DNA of 64,000 bases from Clostridiales bacterium. GTDB lineage: Bacteria > Bacillota > Desulfotomaculia > Desulfotomaculales > VENG01. Shown piece by piece: positions 53,534-61,350 of this stretch (its first letter is position 1; each line of letters starts with the position of its first letter). The stretch covers positions 1 through 64,000 of the forward strand of contig JADQBQ010000016.1 of NCBI GenBank assembly GCA_016278505.1, in the 5' to 3' direction. A program made the translations under genes and the position numbers. The notes beneath the pieces were generated by a model. It saw nothing but the letters and a program-made list of their open reading frames with translations. It was not told where the DNA came from and ran no database searches.

Positions 53534-53645
53534 TAAGAATCTCCCCCCATTTCTTAGTTTCGTGCAGTCAGGGGTTCCTAACTGGCCCGACCAAGGAATT
53601 TTTTAACATAAAATGATTCCTAAAGCTTAACATAGGTATATATAT

Positions 53646-53675
53646 AGTATATCAACTGACAAATTTATCTGTCAA
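53646..53675 (-). promoter_or_regulatory. Sigma-A promoter of HdrD-like copy 1, with inverted repeat over the -35
   Basis: On the minus strand TTGACA, 18-base spacer, TATACT. The spacer and -35 contain TGACAGATAAATTTGTCA, with TGACA/TGTCA half-sites, a likely regulator site. The surrounding 53534-53970 is AT-rich with no gene. Confidence 0.7.
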
Positions 53676-53970
53676 TTGTTAATACACAATTTAAAACATA
53701 GGTTCATAAAAACGGTAAAAAACTTCTTATTATTTAATTCTATTTTAAAATTAAAACTCCTACCTTAAAACTAATTATATTTATAAATTTTTGGACATAT
53801 ATAAAATTACATTGATTCACATGGTAAAACATGCTAATTAATTGACTTATGAAAATGGTTTCATTATATTATTGAACATAGTTCCATAAAACTATAATTT
53901 AGACCTTCACCTATTATGATCAAATGTAAGAAAACTTTATAGAACCGGTATAATATGCCATGACTTGCAT

Positions 53971-54007
53971 AAAAAAAGTCCCGGCATCTAACCGATGCCG
54001 GGACTTT
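53971..54007 (-). terminator. Intrinsic terminator of HdrD-like copy 2
   Basis: AAAGTCCCGGCATC pairs with GATGCCGGGACTTT (53975-53988, 53994-54007), with a T-run on the minus strand just after the stop at 54017. Confidence 0.9.
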
Positions 54008-54016
54008 AGCTTTTTT

Positions 54017-55246
54017 TTAATCAATTACCATTGCATTGCTTAACAGGTGGTGAATGTGTTTGATCTCCACATCCAACTCGTAGTGTTTAACAATGTCTGA
54101 CAACTGGTCAAAACAGTTATGGCAAGGACTGATCAAAACCTTAGCTCCCGTGTTGGTGATTTGGTCTGCCTTTAACTTACCTTTATCCATCCGGTAGCGT
54201 TTTATTTCTTCGCCCATGGCCAATGTGCCGCCGCCGCCTCCACAGCAGAGATTATACTTGCGGTTGGGCCACATCTCCCTGAAATCCTCACAAACATGGT
54301 TTAAAACATATCGTTGCTCTTCTACAATCCCCTCTTTACGCACGGCATTACAAGGATCGTGCATGGTCACAGGATCAGGATTTCTGCTGGGGTCCACCTT
54401 CACAAGACCCTTTTTAATTATCTCAGCCTCCAGCTGGGGCAGCCAAGTTACATCGTAATTCCCATCTTCAGGACTCAACCATACTTTACGCCCCCAACTT
54501 TGAGCCCTCATTGCGTGGCCGCACTCAGTGACCAACACACCTTTCTTGGGTTTAAGCCTTTTTACTTCTTCAGCTATTCTTTCCAGCATTATTTTAGAGT
54601 CTTTGTCATCACCGTTAAACAGGCCATAGTGGGTAGCATCCCACCAGTTACTGGGACTCGTCCAACTTATGCCCGCATAATGCATGATTTTGCCGATGCT
54701 TTGAATGTCCATGGGATAATACTTAATTTCCCTGGGGTCCCAGAGGAACATGTAGTCGGCTCCCTCTACATCAACCGGGATCTTAACGCTGGTATCGTCC
54801 AACTCCATCTGCAGCTCTTCTTCCATCCACTCCAGGGTATCCAGGTATTCCTCCTTGGTAATTTCCATCTGGTTACCTGTTTTTACCTGGGAGTCAACAA
54901 TATCCTGCAGGAAGCCCGGAGACCTAAGCCCAAAGTTGCCGCGGATGGTACGTACTAGACCGGCAACGTCTACTCCCATAGGACAATCCATGGTACACCG
55001 GGCACACTGAGTACACTGCCAGATAAATATATCATTAAGTACTTCTTCTTTCATACCCAACAAAACCTTGCGGATTAATTTTCGCGGGTCTGCATTCTCA
55101 TGCACCTCGTTGAAGGCGCAGCCTGCCGTACACATGCCGCATGTCAAGCAATTATAAAGATCCGCGGCATTCTTGTCCGTACAAAAATTGGCAACCACAT
55201 CTTCCCTAAAAGTGGGATCTAACTTCTTGGCTTCTATTTCACGCAC
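54017..55246 (-). CDS. HdrD/DsrK-like iron-sulfur protein, copy 2
   Basis: A paralogue of copy 1, 409 aa, with the same domains: CLTCGMCTAGCA and CTQCARCTMDCP in the ferredoxin part, TECGHAM, then the CCG domain (CNAVRKEG, CCGGGGGTLAMG, CHNC). The first cluster motif ends CA, where copy 1 has CP. The rest of the proteins differs mainly in the first 95 residues and in scattered positions after 195. The central block (residues about 100-190) is almost identical. GTG 55246 follows GAGGGGG. Each copy has its own terminator and the 484-bp gap carries a promoter, so they are separate transcripts that may be expressed under different conditions. The redox partner is unknown. Confidence 0.85.
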   Translation of the reverse strand: MREIEAKKLDPTFREDVVANFCTDKNAADLYNCLTCGMCTAGCAFNEVHENADPRKLIRKVLLGMKEEVLNDIFIWQCTQCARCTMDCPMGVDVAGLVRTIRGNFGLRSPGFLQDIVDSQVKTGNQMEITKEEYLDTLEWMEEELQMELDDTSVKIPVDVEGADYMFLWDPREIKYYPMDIQSIGKIMHYAGISWTSPSNWWDATHYGLFNGDDKDSKIMLERIAEEVKRLKPKKGVLVTECGHAMRAQSWGRKVWLSPEDGNYDVTWLPQLEAEIIKKGLVKVDPSRNPDPVTMHDPCNAVRKEGIVEEQRYVLNHVCEDFREMWPNRKYNLCCGGGGGTLAMGEEIKRYRMDKGKLKADQITNTGAKVLISPCHNCFDQLSDIVKHYELDVEIKHIHHLLSNAMVID

Positions 55247-55362
55247 CTTTTATTCCCCCTCACTTTCTAAATTTGGCTCCTGCTTTTAACAGCCCGTCAC
55301 CTATATTAAATGAACTCTATTTCTTTTATTCTGTTCATAACATAAAATTCCTACCTTCAGAC

Positions 55363-55396
55363 AAAAAAAACTCCGGTTTTTAACCGGAATTTTTTT
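55363..55396 (-). terminator. Intrinsic terminator of the helical-repeat gene
   Basis: TCCGGTT/AACCGGA (55372-55378, 55382-55388) with AAAAAAAA before and TTTTTTT after, so it can act on both strands. Confidence 0.8.
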
Positions 55397-55400
55397 CTCC

Positions 55401-56375
55401 TTATTTGAGAGGTAAATAAAATGATAATCTGTCAATCACCGGCTCTAAGATTTTATGGCATTCTCGGGCAGCCGTCTCATCTTTCGTAGCCAGGTTATGA
55501 TATTGATTTACCAAGGTCTCCAGGGCCTGATCAGCGGCACGAATACCAAGGCAGATTTTCCGCATCACTTCCGGCGTACACTCAGCCGGCCTGCACCAAC
55601 CAGGGATTCCATCTTCTACTGTCAAGGCTAAGGAACCGGGGGAATGTGCTAATATTTCCAGGACTTTACTTCCCAACCGGGGGTCAGATAGATACTCTTC
55701 CATTTCTTCCAGGCGGTGGTCACCACCCGGGCCTCTCAGGCAGCTAACCATGGAGTTGGCTGCGGCCTCATAAGCTTCATCCGCTATCACATCCAAAAGA
55801 GCACGGCTCAAGAATAGTTGCCTGGCCTCCCCGGAACCCAAGGTCATTTTAGCGCGGGCATCTTGTGTCCCCTCAAGACATGTCCCTAGAACCTGCAGCA
55901 TCCACTTCAAATCACTGGTACCATCCATTTCCGGCTGCCAGCGATAAAAGCTTACTTGCAGGAAAGATAGTAGTGCCCCGGTTTCACTTTGTCGCTTTAG
56001 ATAGCTTACTACTTTATCCCTATCCGGGCAAAGGGGCAGGTTAAACTGCTGCTTTTTTTCAGGTATTGCGGCCAGGGCTATAATCAGCTCATATCTTAGC
56101 TCCGCCTCTGAGGGCCACTGCGCCAGCCCGGCCAGCAGGTGGGTAATATGAGGGTTTTCAGCTAAGTATTCAGGTGCTTTCCGGGCTACCAATACCGCAG
56201 CACGCATATGTAAATCTTTTTCTCTTTCCTGCAACAGGCACAGCAATTCCTGCAGCAGCGCAGGGGTTAATGACAATTCATCTTTTTCAAGGTATTCCAG
56301 AGCTTCTGCTGCCTCTTCCCTGGTACCGCGAAGGCCTTGCCGCAACATATACTCTCTTCCGGGCTCTTGCCTCAA
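55401..56375 (-). CDS. HEAT-like helical-repeat protein of unknown function
   Basis: A 324-aa, almost all-helical soluble protein with leucine- and alanine-rich segments of about 35-40 residues (TREEAAEALEYLEKDEL, LHMRAAVLVARKAPEYL, SEAELRYELIIALAAIPEK), which resembles degenerate HEAT/ARM repeats. No catalytic motif is seen. TTG 56375 is six bases after GGGGGGG. It sits directly downstream of the tRNA cluster terminator and upstream of the HdrD-like copy 2, all minus strand, with terminators on both sides, so it is probably a single-gene unit. No partner can be suggested. Confidence 0.65.
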   Translation of the reverse strand: MRQEPGREYMLRQGLRGTREEAAEALEYLEKDELSLTPALLQELLCLLQEREKDLHMRAAVLVARKAPEYLAENPHITHLLAGLAQWPSEAELRYELIIALAAIPEKKQQFNLPLCPDRDKVVSYLKRQSETGALLSFLQVSFYRWQPEMDGTSDLKWMLQVLGTCLEGTQDARAKMTLGSGEARQLFLSRALLDVIADEAYEAAANSMVSCLRGPGGDHRLEEMEEYLSDPRLGSKVLEILAHSPGSLALTVEDGIPGWCRPAECTPEVMRKICLGIRAADQALETLVNQYHNLATKDETAARECHKILEPVIDRLSFYLPLK

Positions 56376-56393
56376 ATTAGTCCCCCCCTAAGA

Positions 56394-56428
56394 AAAATAC
56401 TCCGGATTACTCAATCCGGAGTATTTTT
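56394..56428 (-). terminator. Terminator of the tRNA cluster
   Basis: AATACTCCGGATT pairs with AATCCGGAGTATT (56396-56408, 56413-56425), with A and T runs on both sides, right after tRNA-Lys. Confidence 0.9.
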
Positions 56429-56505
56429 TGGTGAGCCATCCAGGACTCGAACCTGGGACACCCTGATTAAAAGTCAGGTGCTCTAGCCAACTGAGCTAAT
56501 GGCCC
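56429..56505 (-). tRNA. tRNA-Lys (anticodon UUU)
   Basis: On the minus strand GGGCCAT ... ATGGCTC closes the acceptor stem (one G-U). The anticodon stem CTGA/TCAG has loop CTTTTAA (anticodon TTT), the T arm is CAGGTTCGAGTCCTG, and CCA is encoded. 77 nt. Confidence 0.96.
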
Positions 56506-56537
56506 CAATACGGCACACTGGCCGTTAATATTTTGTA

Positions 56538-56612
56538 TGGCTGGGGTAGCAGGATTCGAACCTACGCATGCCGGGACCAAAACCCGGTGCCTTACCGCTT
56601 GGCTACACCCCA
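56538..56612 (-). tRNA. tRNA-Gln (anticodon UUG)
   Basis: On the minus strand acceptor TGGGGTG with TACCCCA, anticodon stem CCGGG/CCCGG with loop TTTTGGT (anticodon TTG), T arm TAGGTTCGAATCCTG, encoded CCA. 75 nt. It is the middle of a His-Gln-Lys cluster. Confidence 0.95.
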
Positions 56613-56629
56613 GCGATTTATTTTTTAAA

Positions 56630-56708
<79 letters not shown>

Positions 56709-56894
56709 ATATTAGCAAAATATAAAGCACTGCGTAAAACCTGCAAGAATTATACTACCAAATCTCCGGCACTATGTCAAGAAATCTGAACCAGAAGTTT
56801 ATGGAATAGTAAATAATTAATGAAGAAAACCATTTCATAACATTTCTTCTATAGGAAAGACTATTTTAATAATTCTAATTTACAGGTGATAACC

Positions 56895-57344
56895 TTGAAT
56901 CAAGATTTGGAAATAATACTGCGAATCTTACTTTCTTTTTTCCTGGGTGCCCTGGTAGGAATAGAGCGCGAGAAACGGCACAAGCCGGCAGGGGTGCGCA
57001 CGCACGCCCTGGTCAGCATGGGCGCGGGTCTGTTTACCGTGATCAGCGCTTACGGCTTCGCAGAATTTGCAGGCATGCCTCATTACGGGAATATGGATCC
57101 GGCCCGGGTAGCGGCACAAATAGTTTCGGGAGTAGGCTTCATTGGGGCCGGCCTGATTTTTAAGAACAGAGATCATGTCCGTGGTCTCACCACCGCCGCC
57201 AGTATCTGGATGGCCGCGGCAATCGGCACCGGTGTCGGAGCGGGAATGTACGCCCCGGTGATGGTCAGTACGGCCCTCGCCCTGATAGCACTGAAATTTA
57301 ATAGCGTGCTCAAACGTTTCGGAATGGCTGATGAAGGAAAATAA
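56895..57344 (+). CDS. MgtC/SapB-family membrane protein
   Basis: A 149-aa MgtC-family inner-membrane protein. The N-terminal domain has four membrane helices with the family markers LGALVGIEREKRHKPAGVRTHALVSMGAGLFT, ARVAAQIVSGVGFIGAGLIFK and GLTTAASIWMAAAIGTGVGAG. The C-terminal ACT-like soluble domain of MgtC proper is absent, as in the shorter SapB/YhiD branch. TTG 56895, five bases after AGGTGA, is preferred to the GTG at 56886, which has no ribosome site. MgtC proteins affect magnesium homeostasis and F-ATPase; the role of short forms is unclear. It stands alone after the tRNA cluster; the nitrilase gene follows 76 bp later. Confidence 0.9.
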   Translation: MNQDLEIILRILLSFFLGALVGIEREKRHKPAGVRTHALVSMGAGLFTVISAYGFAEFAGMPHYGNMDPARVAAQIVSGVGFIGAGLIFKNRDHVRGLTTAASIWMAAAIGTGVGAGMYAPVMVSTALALIALKFNSVLKRFGMADEGK

Positions 57345-57420
57345 ATAAAGCGGTTGAATTTATGGTATAAAGTTTTTTTAACAGCTATTACTATAACAAT
57401 TCCCGAAAGGTGATGCCAAA

Positions 57421-58272
57421 ATGCAGCGATACTTAAATCTTTCTATTATTCAAATGCCCATCAGCCCTGATACGCAGGAAAATGTGGAATACCTGGAAAA
57501 TAAAATAAACAGCCTTTTTGCTGATAATCGGCGACCGGAGTTAGTGGTGGGGGTGGAATTTGGAATTGCCCCCTCCACCCCGGAGCCTTTAGAGGGAAAG
57601 GCTTTGAAAAAGCTGGCAGCCATAGCCGCCAGACATGGCATTTATATCATTCCGGGCACCTTGAAACTGGATAACGGCAACGGTGGTTTCTATAACAGCG
57701 CTCCAGTTTTTAATCCCCGGGGAGAACTATTAGGCACCTACTCTAAAATGGTTCCCTGGAATACAAAACTGGAAGAAGGAACGGTACCGGGGACAGAGTA
57801 CCGGGTATTCGAATTGCCGGAAAAAAACACGCGCGTAGGGGTGCAAATCTGTTTTGATGCAGACTTCCCCGAGATATCCAGGACACAGACCCTTATGGGG
57901 GCTGAGATTTTAATTCAGCTTTCCATGGATCCGGACAGCATCCCATTGCGTTATAATACCGTTAAGACCGCCCGGGCAATTGAGAATCAGGCTTATTACG
58001 TTTACACCAACGGTGTAGGGGATTTTGATAACTTCCACCTGCGAGGGCATTCCACAGTGATAGACCCGGAGGGAAACATAATCTTCGAAGCGGGAGAAGT
58101 TCCCACCTTTCCGGTGCTAACGTTGGACCTGGATAAGGTAAAGCAGTGCCGGGAGTTAGGTACATGGCACCAGGTATCCATTTTAAAAACACTGGGCGAA
58201 TATCGGCCCGGGCAGCCTTATGCCGGTAAAGAATTGGAAAGCCCTTTATTTAAAAAATACCTCAAACCCTAA
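57421..58272 (+). CDS. Carbon-nitrogen hydrolase (nitrilase family)
   Basis: A nitrilase-superfamily amidase or nitrilase of 283 aa. The catalytic triad is visible as Glu in VVGVEFGIAP (about 46), Lys in YSKMVPWNTKLEEGT (about 115) and Cys in VGVQICFDADFPE (about 150), with the further conserved Glu in the KLEEGT segment. There is no signal peptide. ATG 57421 follows AAAGGTGA. The sequence after the Cys (MGAEILIQLSMDPDSIP) fits aliphatic amidase or omega-amidase-like enzymes more than true nitrilases, but the substrate cannot be told. It is followed by an intrinsic terminator and stands as a single gene or with mgtC-like. Confidence 0.92.
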   Translation: MQRYLNLSIIQMPISPDTQENVEYLENKINSLFADNRRPELVVGVEFGIAPSTPEPLEGKALKKLAAIAARHGIYIIPGTLKLDNGNGGFYNSAPVFNPRGELLGTYSKMVPWNTKLEEGTVPGTEYRVFELPEKNTRVGVQICFDADFPEISRTQTLMGAEILIQLSMDPDSIPLRYNTVKTARAIENQAYYVYTNGVGDFDNFHLRGHSTVIDPEGNIIFEAGEVPTFPVLTLDLDKVKQCRELGTWHQVSILKTLGEYRPGQPYAGKELESPLFKKYLKP

Positions 58273-58280
58273 GCTGTATA

Positions 58281-58310
58281 AAGGCCCTTTGCTTAAGCCT
58301 GAGGGCCTTT
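58281..58310 (+). terminator. Terminator of the nitrilase-family gene
   Basis: AAGGCCCT pairs with AGGGCCTT (58281-58288, 58302-58309), ending in TTTT. Confidence 0.8.
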
Positions 58311-58374
58311 TCACACAAATGTGATATTCGCAAGGCTTGACATTATGCAGACGAGAAATTCTCGCCATTTTTAC

Positions 58375-58602
58375 TTAGGTTCCTTTATCCTCCGCCTGGT
58401 AAGGACCTCCCGTGTAACCCCCGGGGCAATCATCTTTTACCATACTATACCAAAAGTCCAGTTCGCGCCTTTCATGCTCCGCCATATTTAAAATCATATT
58501 ACGCAAGCACTCAGTGGGAGCACCTTGGGCAATTCTATTGTACAATTCTATTTCTTGCTTTTCGCACTCTATAATCTGATTAACTAAATAGTGCCAGGCC
58601 AT
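58375..58602 (-). CDS. Small helical protein, paired with the YGPG-repeat protein
   Basis: A 75-aa protein. The first 55 residues form two amphipathic helices (WHYLVNQIIECEKQEIELYNRIAQ, TECLRNMILNMAEHERRELDFWYSMV) with the acidic/His pattern seen in small ferritin-like or rubrerythrin-like bundles (E..E and E-H). The tail DDCPGGYTGGPYQAEDKGT is Gly/Pro/Tyr-rich. It resembles a short version of the upstream 139-aa protein, which has the same two-helix plan and a longer Gly/Pro/Tyr tail ending in AYQAKDG (here PYQAEDKG). ATG 58602 follows AAAGGAGG. The two genes are 30 bp apart. Function is unknown; a coat or surface-associated role is a guess. Confidence 0.75.
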   Translation of the reverse strand: MAWHYLVNQIIECEKQEIELYNRIAQGAPTECLRNMILNMAEHERRELDFWYSMVKDDCPGGYTGGPYQAEDKGT

Positions 58603-58632
58603 TGTATTTACCTCCTTTTAGCCAATAAAACG

Positions 58633-59049
58633 CTATTTATTATCCTTCTTATCTTCGTTTCCCTTGCCGGTTTTCTCATTTTCACCATCTTTTGCCTGGT
58701 ATGCTTCAGAGCAGCCCCCCGGACAGTCCGGACCATATCCCGGCCCGTAACCGTATCCGGGTCCATATTCGGGACTCGGGTTGTATCCAGGGCTGTATCC
58801 GGGTCCATAGCCGGGACCATAACCCGGTCCGCCTCCGGGACAAGGACCAGAGAAATCAGCACCATCATAGTAGGATGCATATACTGTATTCCAAAAACCT
58901 GCCTCACCGGCCTCTTCAACAATTTTCCCCAAAACTTCTTGGCGCATTGCTGCACTGGGAAGCTGCTCAGCCAATTGGGCCATCAATGCTATTTCCCGCA
59001 GTTCCAGTTGCATAGCCGTCTTGACCATTCGCAACCACTGTTCATGCAT
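58633..59049 (-). CDS. Helical protein with YGPG-repeat tail
   Basis: A 138-aa protein. Residues 1-60 are helical (HEQWLRMVKTAMQLELREIALMAQLAEQLP, MRQEVLGKIVEEAGEAGFWNTVY) and match the plan of the downstream 75-aa protein. The rest is a low-complexity tail of Gly-Pro-Gly-Tyr repeats (about ten GPGY/PEYGPGY-like units), then a charged end with lysines. ATG 59049 is six bases after GGGAGGA; the track start (59055) overlaps the site. Tyr/Gly/Pro repeats are typical of structural or coat proteins that can be cross-linked. It forms a two-gene unit with the 75-aa protein, and no known family is recognised. Confidence 0.75.
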   Translation of the reverse strand: MHEQWLRMVKTAMQLELREIALMAQLAEQLPSAAMRQEVLGKIVEEAGEAGFWNTVYASYYDGADFSGPCPGGGPGYGPGYGPGYSPGYNPSPEYGPGYGYGPGYGPDCPGGCSEAYQAKDGENEKTGKGNEDKKDNK

Positions 59050-59220
59050 AATCATTCCTCCCTATGTTTTAATGGCATATTATGCAATTTAAGTAATAAA
59101 TGTTACATTTTACCTGGGTAACCTTTGACCGTTGTATATGCATAAAAACAAGAAAAACGCGCTAAATACTTCCCTTAGCGCGCTTCAGTACTTCCTTCCT
59201 TTCCTAAAAGTGGAACATAA

Positions 59221-59660
59221 AGAAACCCCCTTTCAAAGAAAGAGGGTTTCAAAGTGAGCTCACAATGACCTACGCTACAGCCACTACGAATACCTGCATA
59301 GCCCACGACAACCTTTCGGCTGCCATAGACCATTACGATACCCGCAATAGCCTTTGCTTGACTACCATGGATATCTAATGAGCCTGCAGCAATCTCCCGA
59401 CCACTACAAACCCATAATCCCGGACAACAAGGGATTATTCGACACCCATGATAATCTTAGCTCGACCAATACATATCCCTTACGACCATATTGCAATCCT
59501 TGGACCGCAATATAGCCTGCCGGAACATGCACTGATCTGCCCTCCGGCTAATACCGAGCCCAATGACCCGATATTAACCTTCGGCCGGCTGCCACAGAGC
59601 CTTACGACCCTGTAACAGTCTGGGCTCGGCCATTGCGAACCCGACGCTACTATTATGGCC
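59221..59660 (-). ncRNA. Candidate long structured non-coding RNA, unknown class
   Basis: Between the YGPG-repeat gene and glnA lies a GC-richer island with many stems. Listed by plus coordinate they are: a 9-bp long-range pair CCGAGCCCA/TGGGCTCGG (59554-59562 with 59621-59629), ATATTGC..GCAATAT with an inner stem (59488-59513), ATAATCCC..GGGATTAT (59414-59438), and GCAGCC-GAAA-GGTTGT (59308-59323, read on minus). A terminator-like hairpin GAAACCCTCTTTC..GAAAGGGGGTTTC (59222-59250) is followed on the minus strand by TTTCTTTATG. Several stems are complete only on the minus strand, where mismatches become G-U pairs, so I place the RNA there. A degenerate motif like GGT-n-TCGTAATGG recurs about ten times. 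No long ORF with a start and ribosome site fits. Known large RNA families were considered from memory, without a match. Confidence 0.55.
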
Positions 59661-59746
59661 CCACTGCGGAAAAATATAAGTAAAATTTAAATCCATTTTA
59701 TTCCATTAAACGAATGTGTGATAGTAAACTGCTAAAAATTCGACAT

Positions 59747-59792
59747 ACCCTGTAAAAATGTTGCTTTCTGGGATCCCTACCTCCTACAGGGT
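59747..59792. promoter_or_regulatory. Inverted repeat ACCCTGTA ... TACAGGGT upstream of glnA
   Basis: ACCCTGTA (59747-59754) and TACAGGGT (59785-59792) lie 30 bp apart in the region between the candidate RNA and glnA. It could be a paired regulator site (for example nitrogen control) or a stem; nothing else is recognised there. Confidence 0.35.
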
Positions 59793-59899
59793 GTCAAGTA
59801 TACCCGAGAAGTAATAGAAAAGGTCTAGAACTATTTGAACTACAACCGCAAAGAATATAAAATAAATAACAAATGAAATAAATAAGGGAGGCAATTACG

Positions 59900-61219
59900 A
59901 TTAGTACTTCAACAGAAGACGTCTACAGTCTAGTGAAAGAACGGGGAATTGAGTTTATCCGTCTCCAGTTTACAGACATCTTCGGCATAATGAAAAGCAT
60001 GACAATTATGAGCGATGAGCTGGACAAGGCATTTGCCGGCGAGTTAATGTTTGATGGTTCTTCCATTGACGGCTTTGCCCGCATTGAGGAATCCGACCAG
60101 TGTGTAGTTCCCGACCCCGCAACCTTTGAAGTAATGCCCTGGCGACCCAGGGAAGAAGGTGTGGCCCGCATGATTTGCGACATATATACGCCGGACGGTA
60201 CACCCTTTGCAGGATGCCCGCGTCATGCACTAAAAAGAGCCATCAAAGAAGCAGAAGATATGGGTTATACCTTAAACATCGGCCCGGAAGGGGAATTTTT
60301 CCTGTTCTATACTGATGAGAAAGGACACCCCACCTTCGACATCCACGACACAGCCGGATATTTTGACCTGGCACCCGTGGATATGGGAGAAGACGCTCGC
60401 AGAGACATTATTCTGACCCTTAAAAAAATGGGATTTAAAATAGAGGCCTCACACCACGAGGTGGCACCAGGCCAACATGAGATTGATTTTAAATACGATG
60501 AAGCCCTGATTACGGCTGATAACTGGGTGACATTCAGGGACGTAGTAAAGAACGTGGCCAAGCAATATAATCTTTATGCCACCTTTATGCCTAAACCCTT
60601 TTCCGGTGAAAACGGCAATGCTATGCACTGTAACCAATCACTGTTTACGGAAGACACCAACGCCTTTTGTAACCCGGATAACCAGGAAGGACTAAGCGAC
60701 ATAGCTCGGTATTATATTGGCGGGCTTTTGCAGCACTCCAGAGGCATGGCTGCCATTACCAACCCCATTGTTAACAGCTACAAACGGCTGAGGCCGGGGT
60801 ACGAAGCCCCTATACATGTAGCCTGGTCTACTTCCAATCGCAGCACCTTGATTAGAATCCCCGCCTCCAGGGGCAATTCCACCAGGATAGAACTACGTAA
60901 TCCTGACCCTACAGCAAACCCTTATCTGGTTTTTGCGCTGATGTTACGGGCAGGTTTAGAAGGTATAAAAAATAAAATAACTCCTCCGGAGGCCATAAAC
61001 GGTAATCTTTACAACATGCCTGATTTAGCCCAGGAAATCCCCATGTTTCCGCGTGACTTGCAGGAAGCCATAGATGAAATGAAGGAAGATCCCCTGGTCA
61101 AAGAAACACTGGGAGATCATATTATGAGCCGCTATATAGACGCTAAACAAAAGGAATGGGACGATTACGCCGAGAGTGTTCATAATTGGGAGATAAGGCG
61201 TTACCTGGATAAGTTTTAA
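59900..61219 (+). CDS. glnA: Glutamine synthetase, type I (ATT start likely)
   Basis: A type I glutamine synthetase, making glutamine from glutamate, ammonia and ATP in dodecamers. Motifs: DIFGIMKSM and FDGSSIDGF in the beta-grasp domain, then the catalytic GPEGEFFLF, HEVAPGQHEIDFK and NGNAMHCNQSL. The C-terminal half has RLRPGYEAP, SNRSTLIRIPA and RIELRNPDP. The adenylylation-type loop is absent, as in the I-alpha form of Firmicutes. The track ORF begins at ATG-less codon 12; eleven codons upstream an ATT (59900) stands eight bases after AAGGGAGG and gives M-STSTEDVYSLVKERGIEF, the normal family start. This gives 439 aa. The ATT start is the odd point. A terminator follows the stop. Confidence 0.93.
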   Translation: MSTSTEDVYSLVKERGIEFIRLQFTDIFGIMKSMTIMSDELDKAFAGELMFDGSSIDGFARIEESDQCVVPDPATFEVMPWRPREEGVARMICDIYTPDGTPFAGCPRHALKRAIKEAEDMGYTLNIGPEGEFFLFYTDEKGHPTFDIHDTAGYFDLAPVDMGEDARRDIILTLKKMGFKIEASHHEVAPGQHEIDFKYDEALITADNWVTFRDVVKNVAKQYNLYATFMPKPFSGENGNAMHCNQSLFTEDTNAFCNPDNQEGLSDIARYYIGGLLQHSRGMAAITNPIVNSYKRLRPGYEAPIHVAWSTSNRSTLIRIPASRGNSTRIELRNPDPTANPYLVFALMLRAGLEGIKNKITPPEAINGNLYNMPDLAQEIPMFPRDLQEAIDEMKEDPLVKETLGDHIMSRYIDAKQKEWDDYAESVHNWEIRRYLDKF

Positions 61220-61231
61220 CCTTAAAAAGTT

Positions 61232-61258
61232 CGGTCCCCTGAGGGCCGGATTTTTTTT
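61232..61258 (+). terminator. Intrinsic terminator of glnA
   Basis: CGGTCC, CCTGA loop, GGGCCG, then GATTTTTTTT. Confidence 0.85.
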
Positions 61259-61350
61259 GGTTTATATTTGGGAGATGAAGGAATTTTTTACATTTACAGT
61301 GAATTAAAATATTATAATTGCCTGACGCCCAAAAGCAAGGGGGAAATACA

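Noticed and set aside
54314-54958. Plus-strand frame of 214 aa opposite HdrD-like copy 2
   Set aside because: A similar shadow appears opposite copy 1, as expected from duplicated coding sequence on the other strand.
58591-59121. Plus-strand frame of 176 aa
   Set aside because: It is the complement of the two small protein genes and of their repeats; both minus genes have good ribosome sites.
59175-59456. Minus-strand frame of about 93 codons through the candidate RNA (contains VMVYGSRKVVVGYAGI)
   Set aside because: It looks somewhat protein-like, but has no start with a ribosome site, follows a stop, and runs through the terminator hairpin. Kept as the main alternative reading of the region: a decayed coding repeat.
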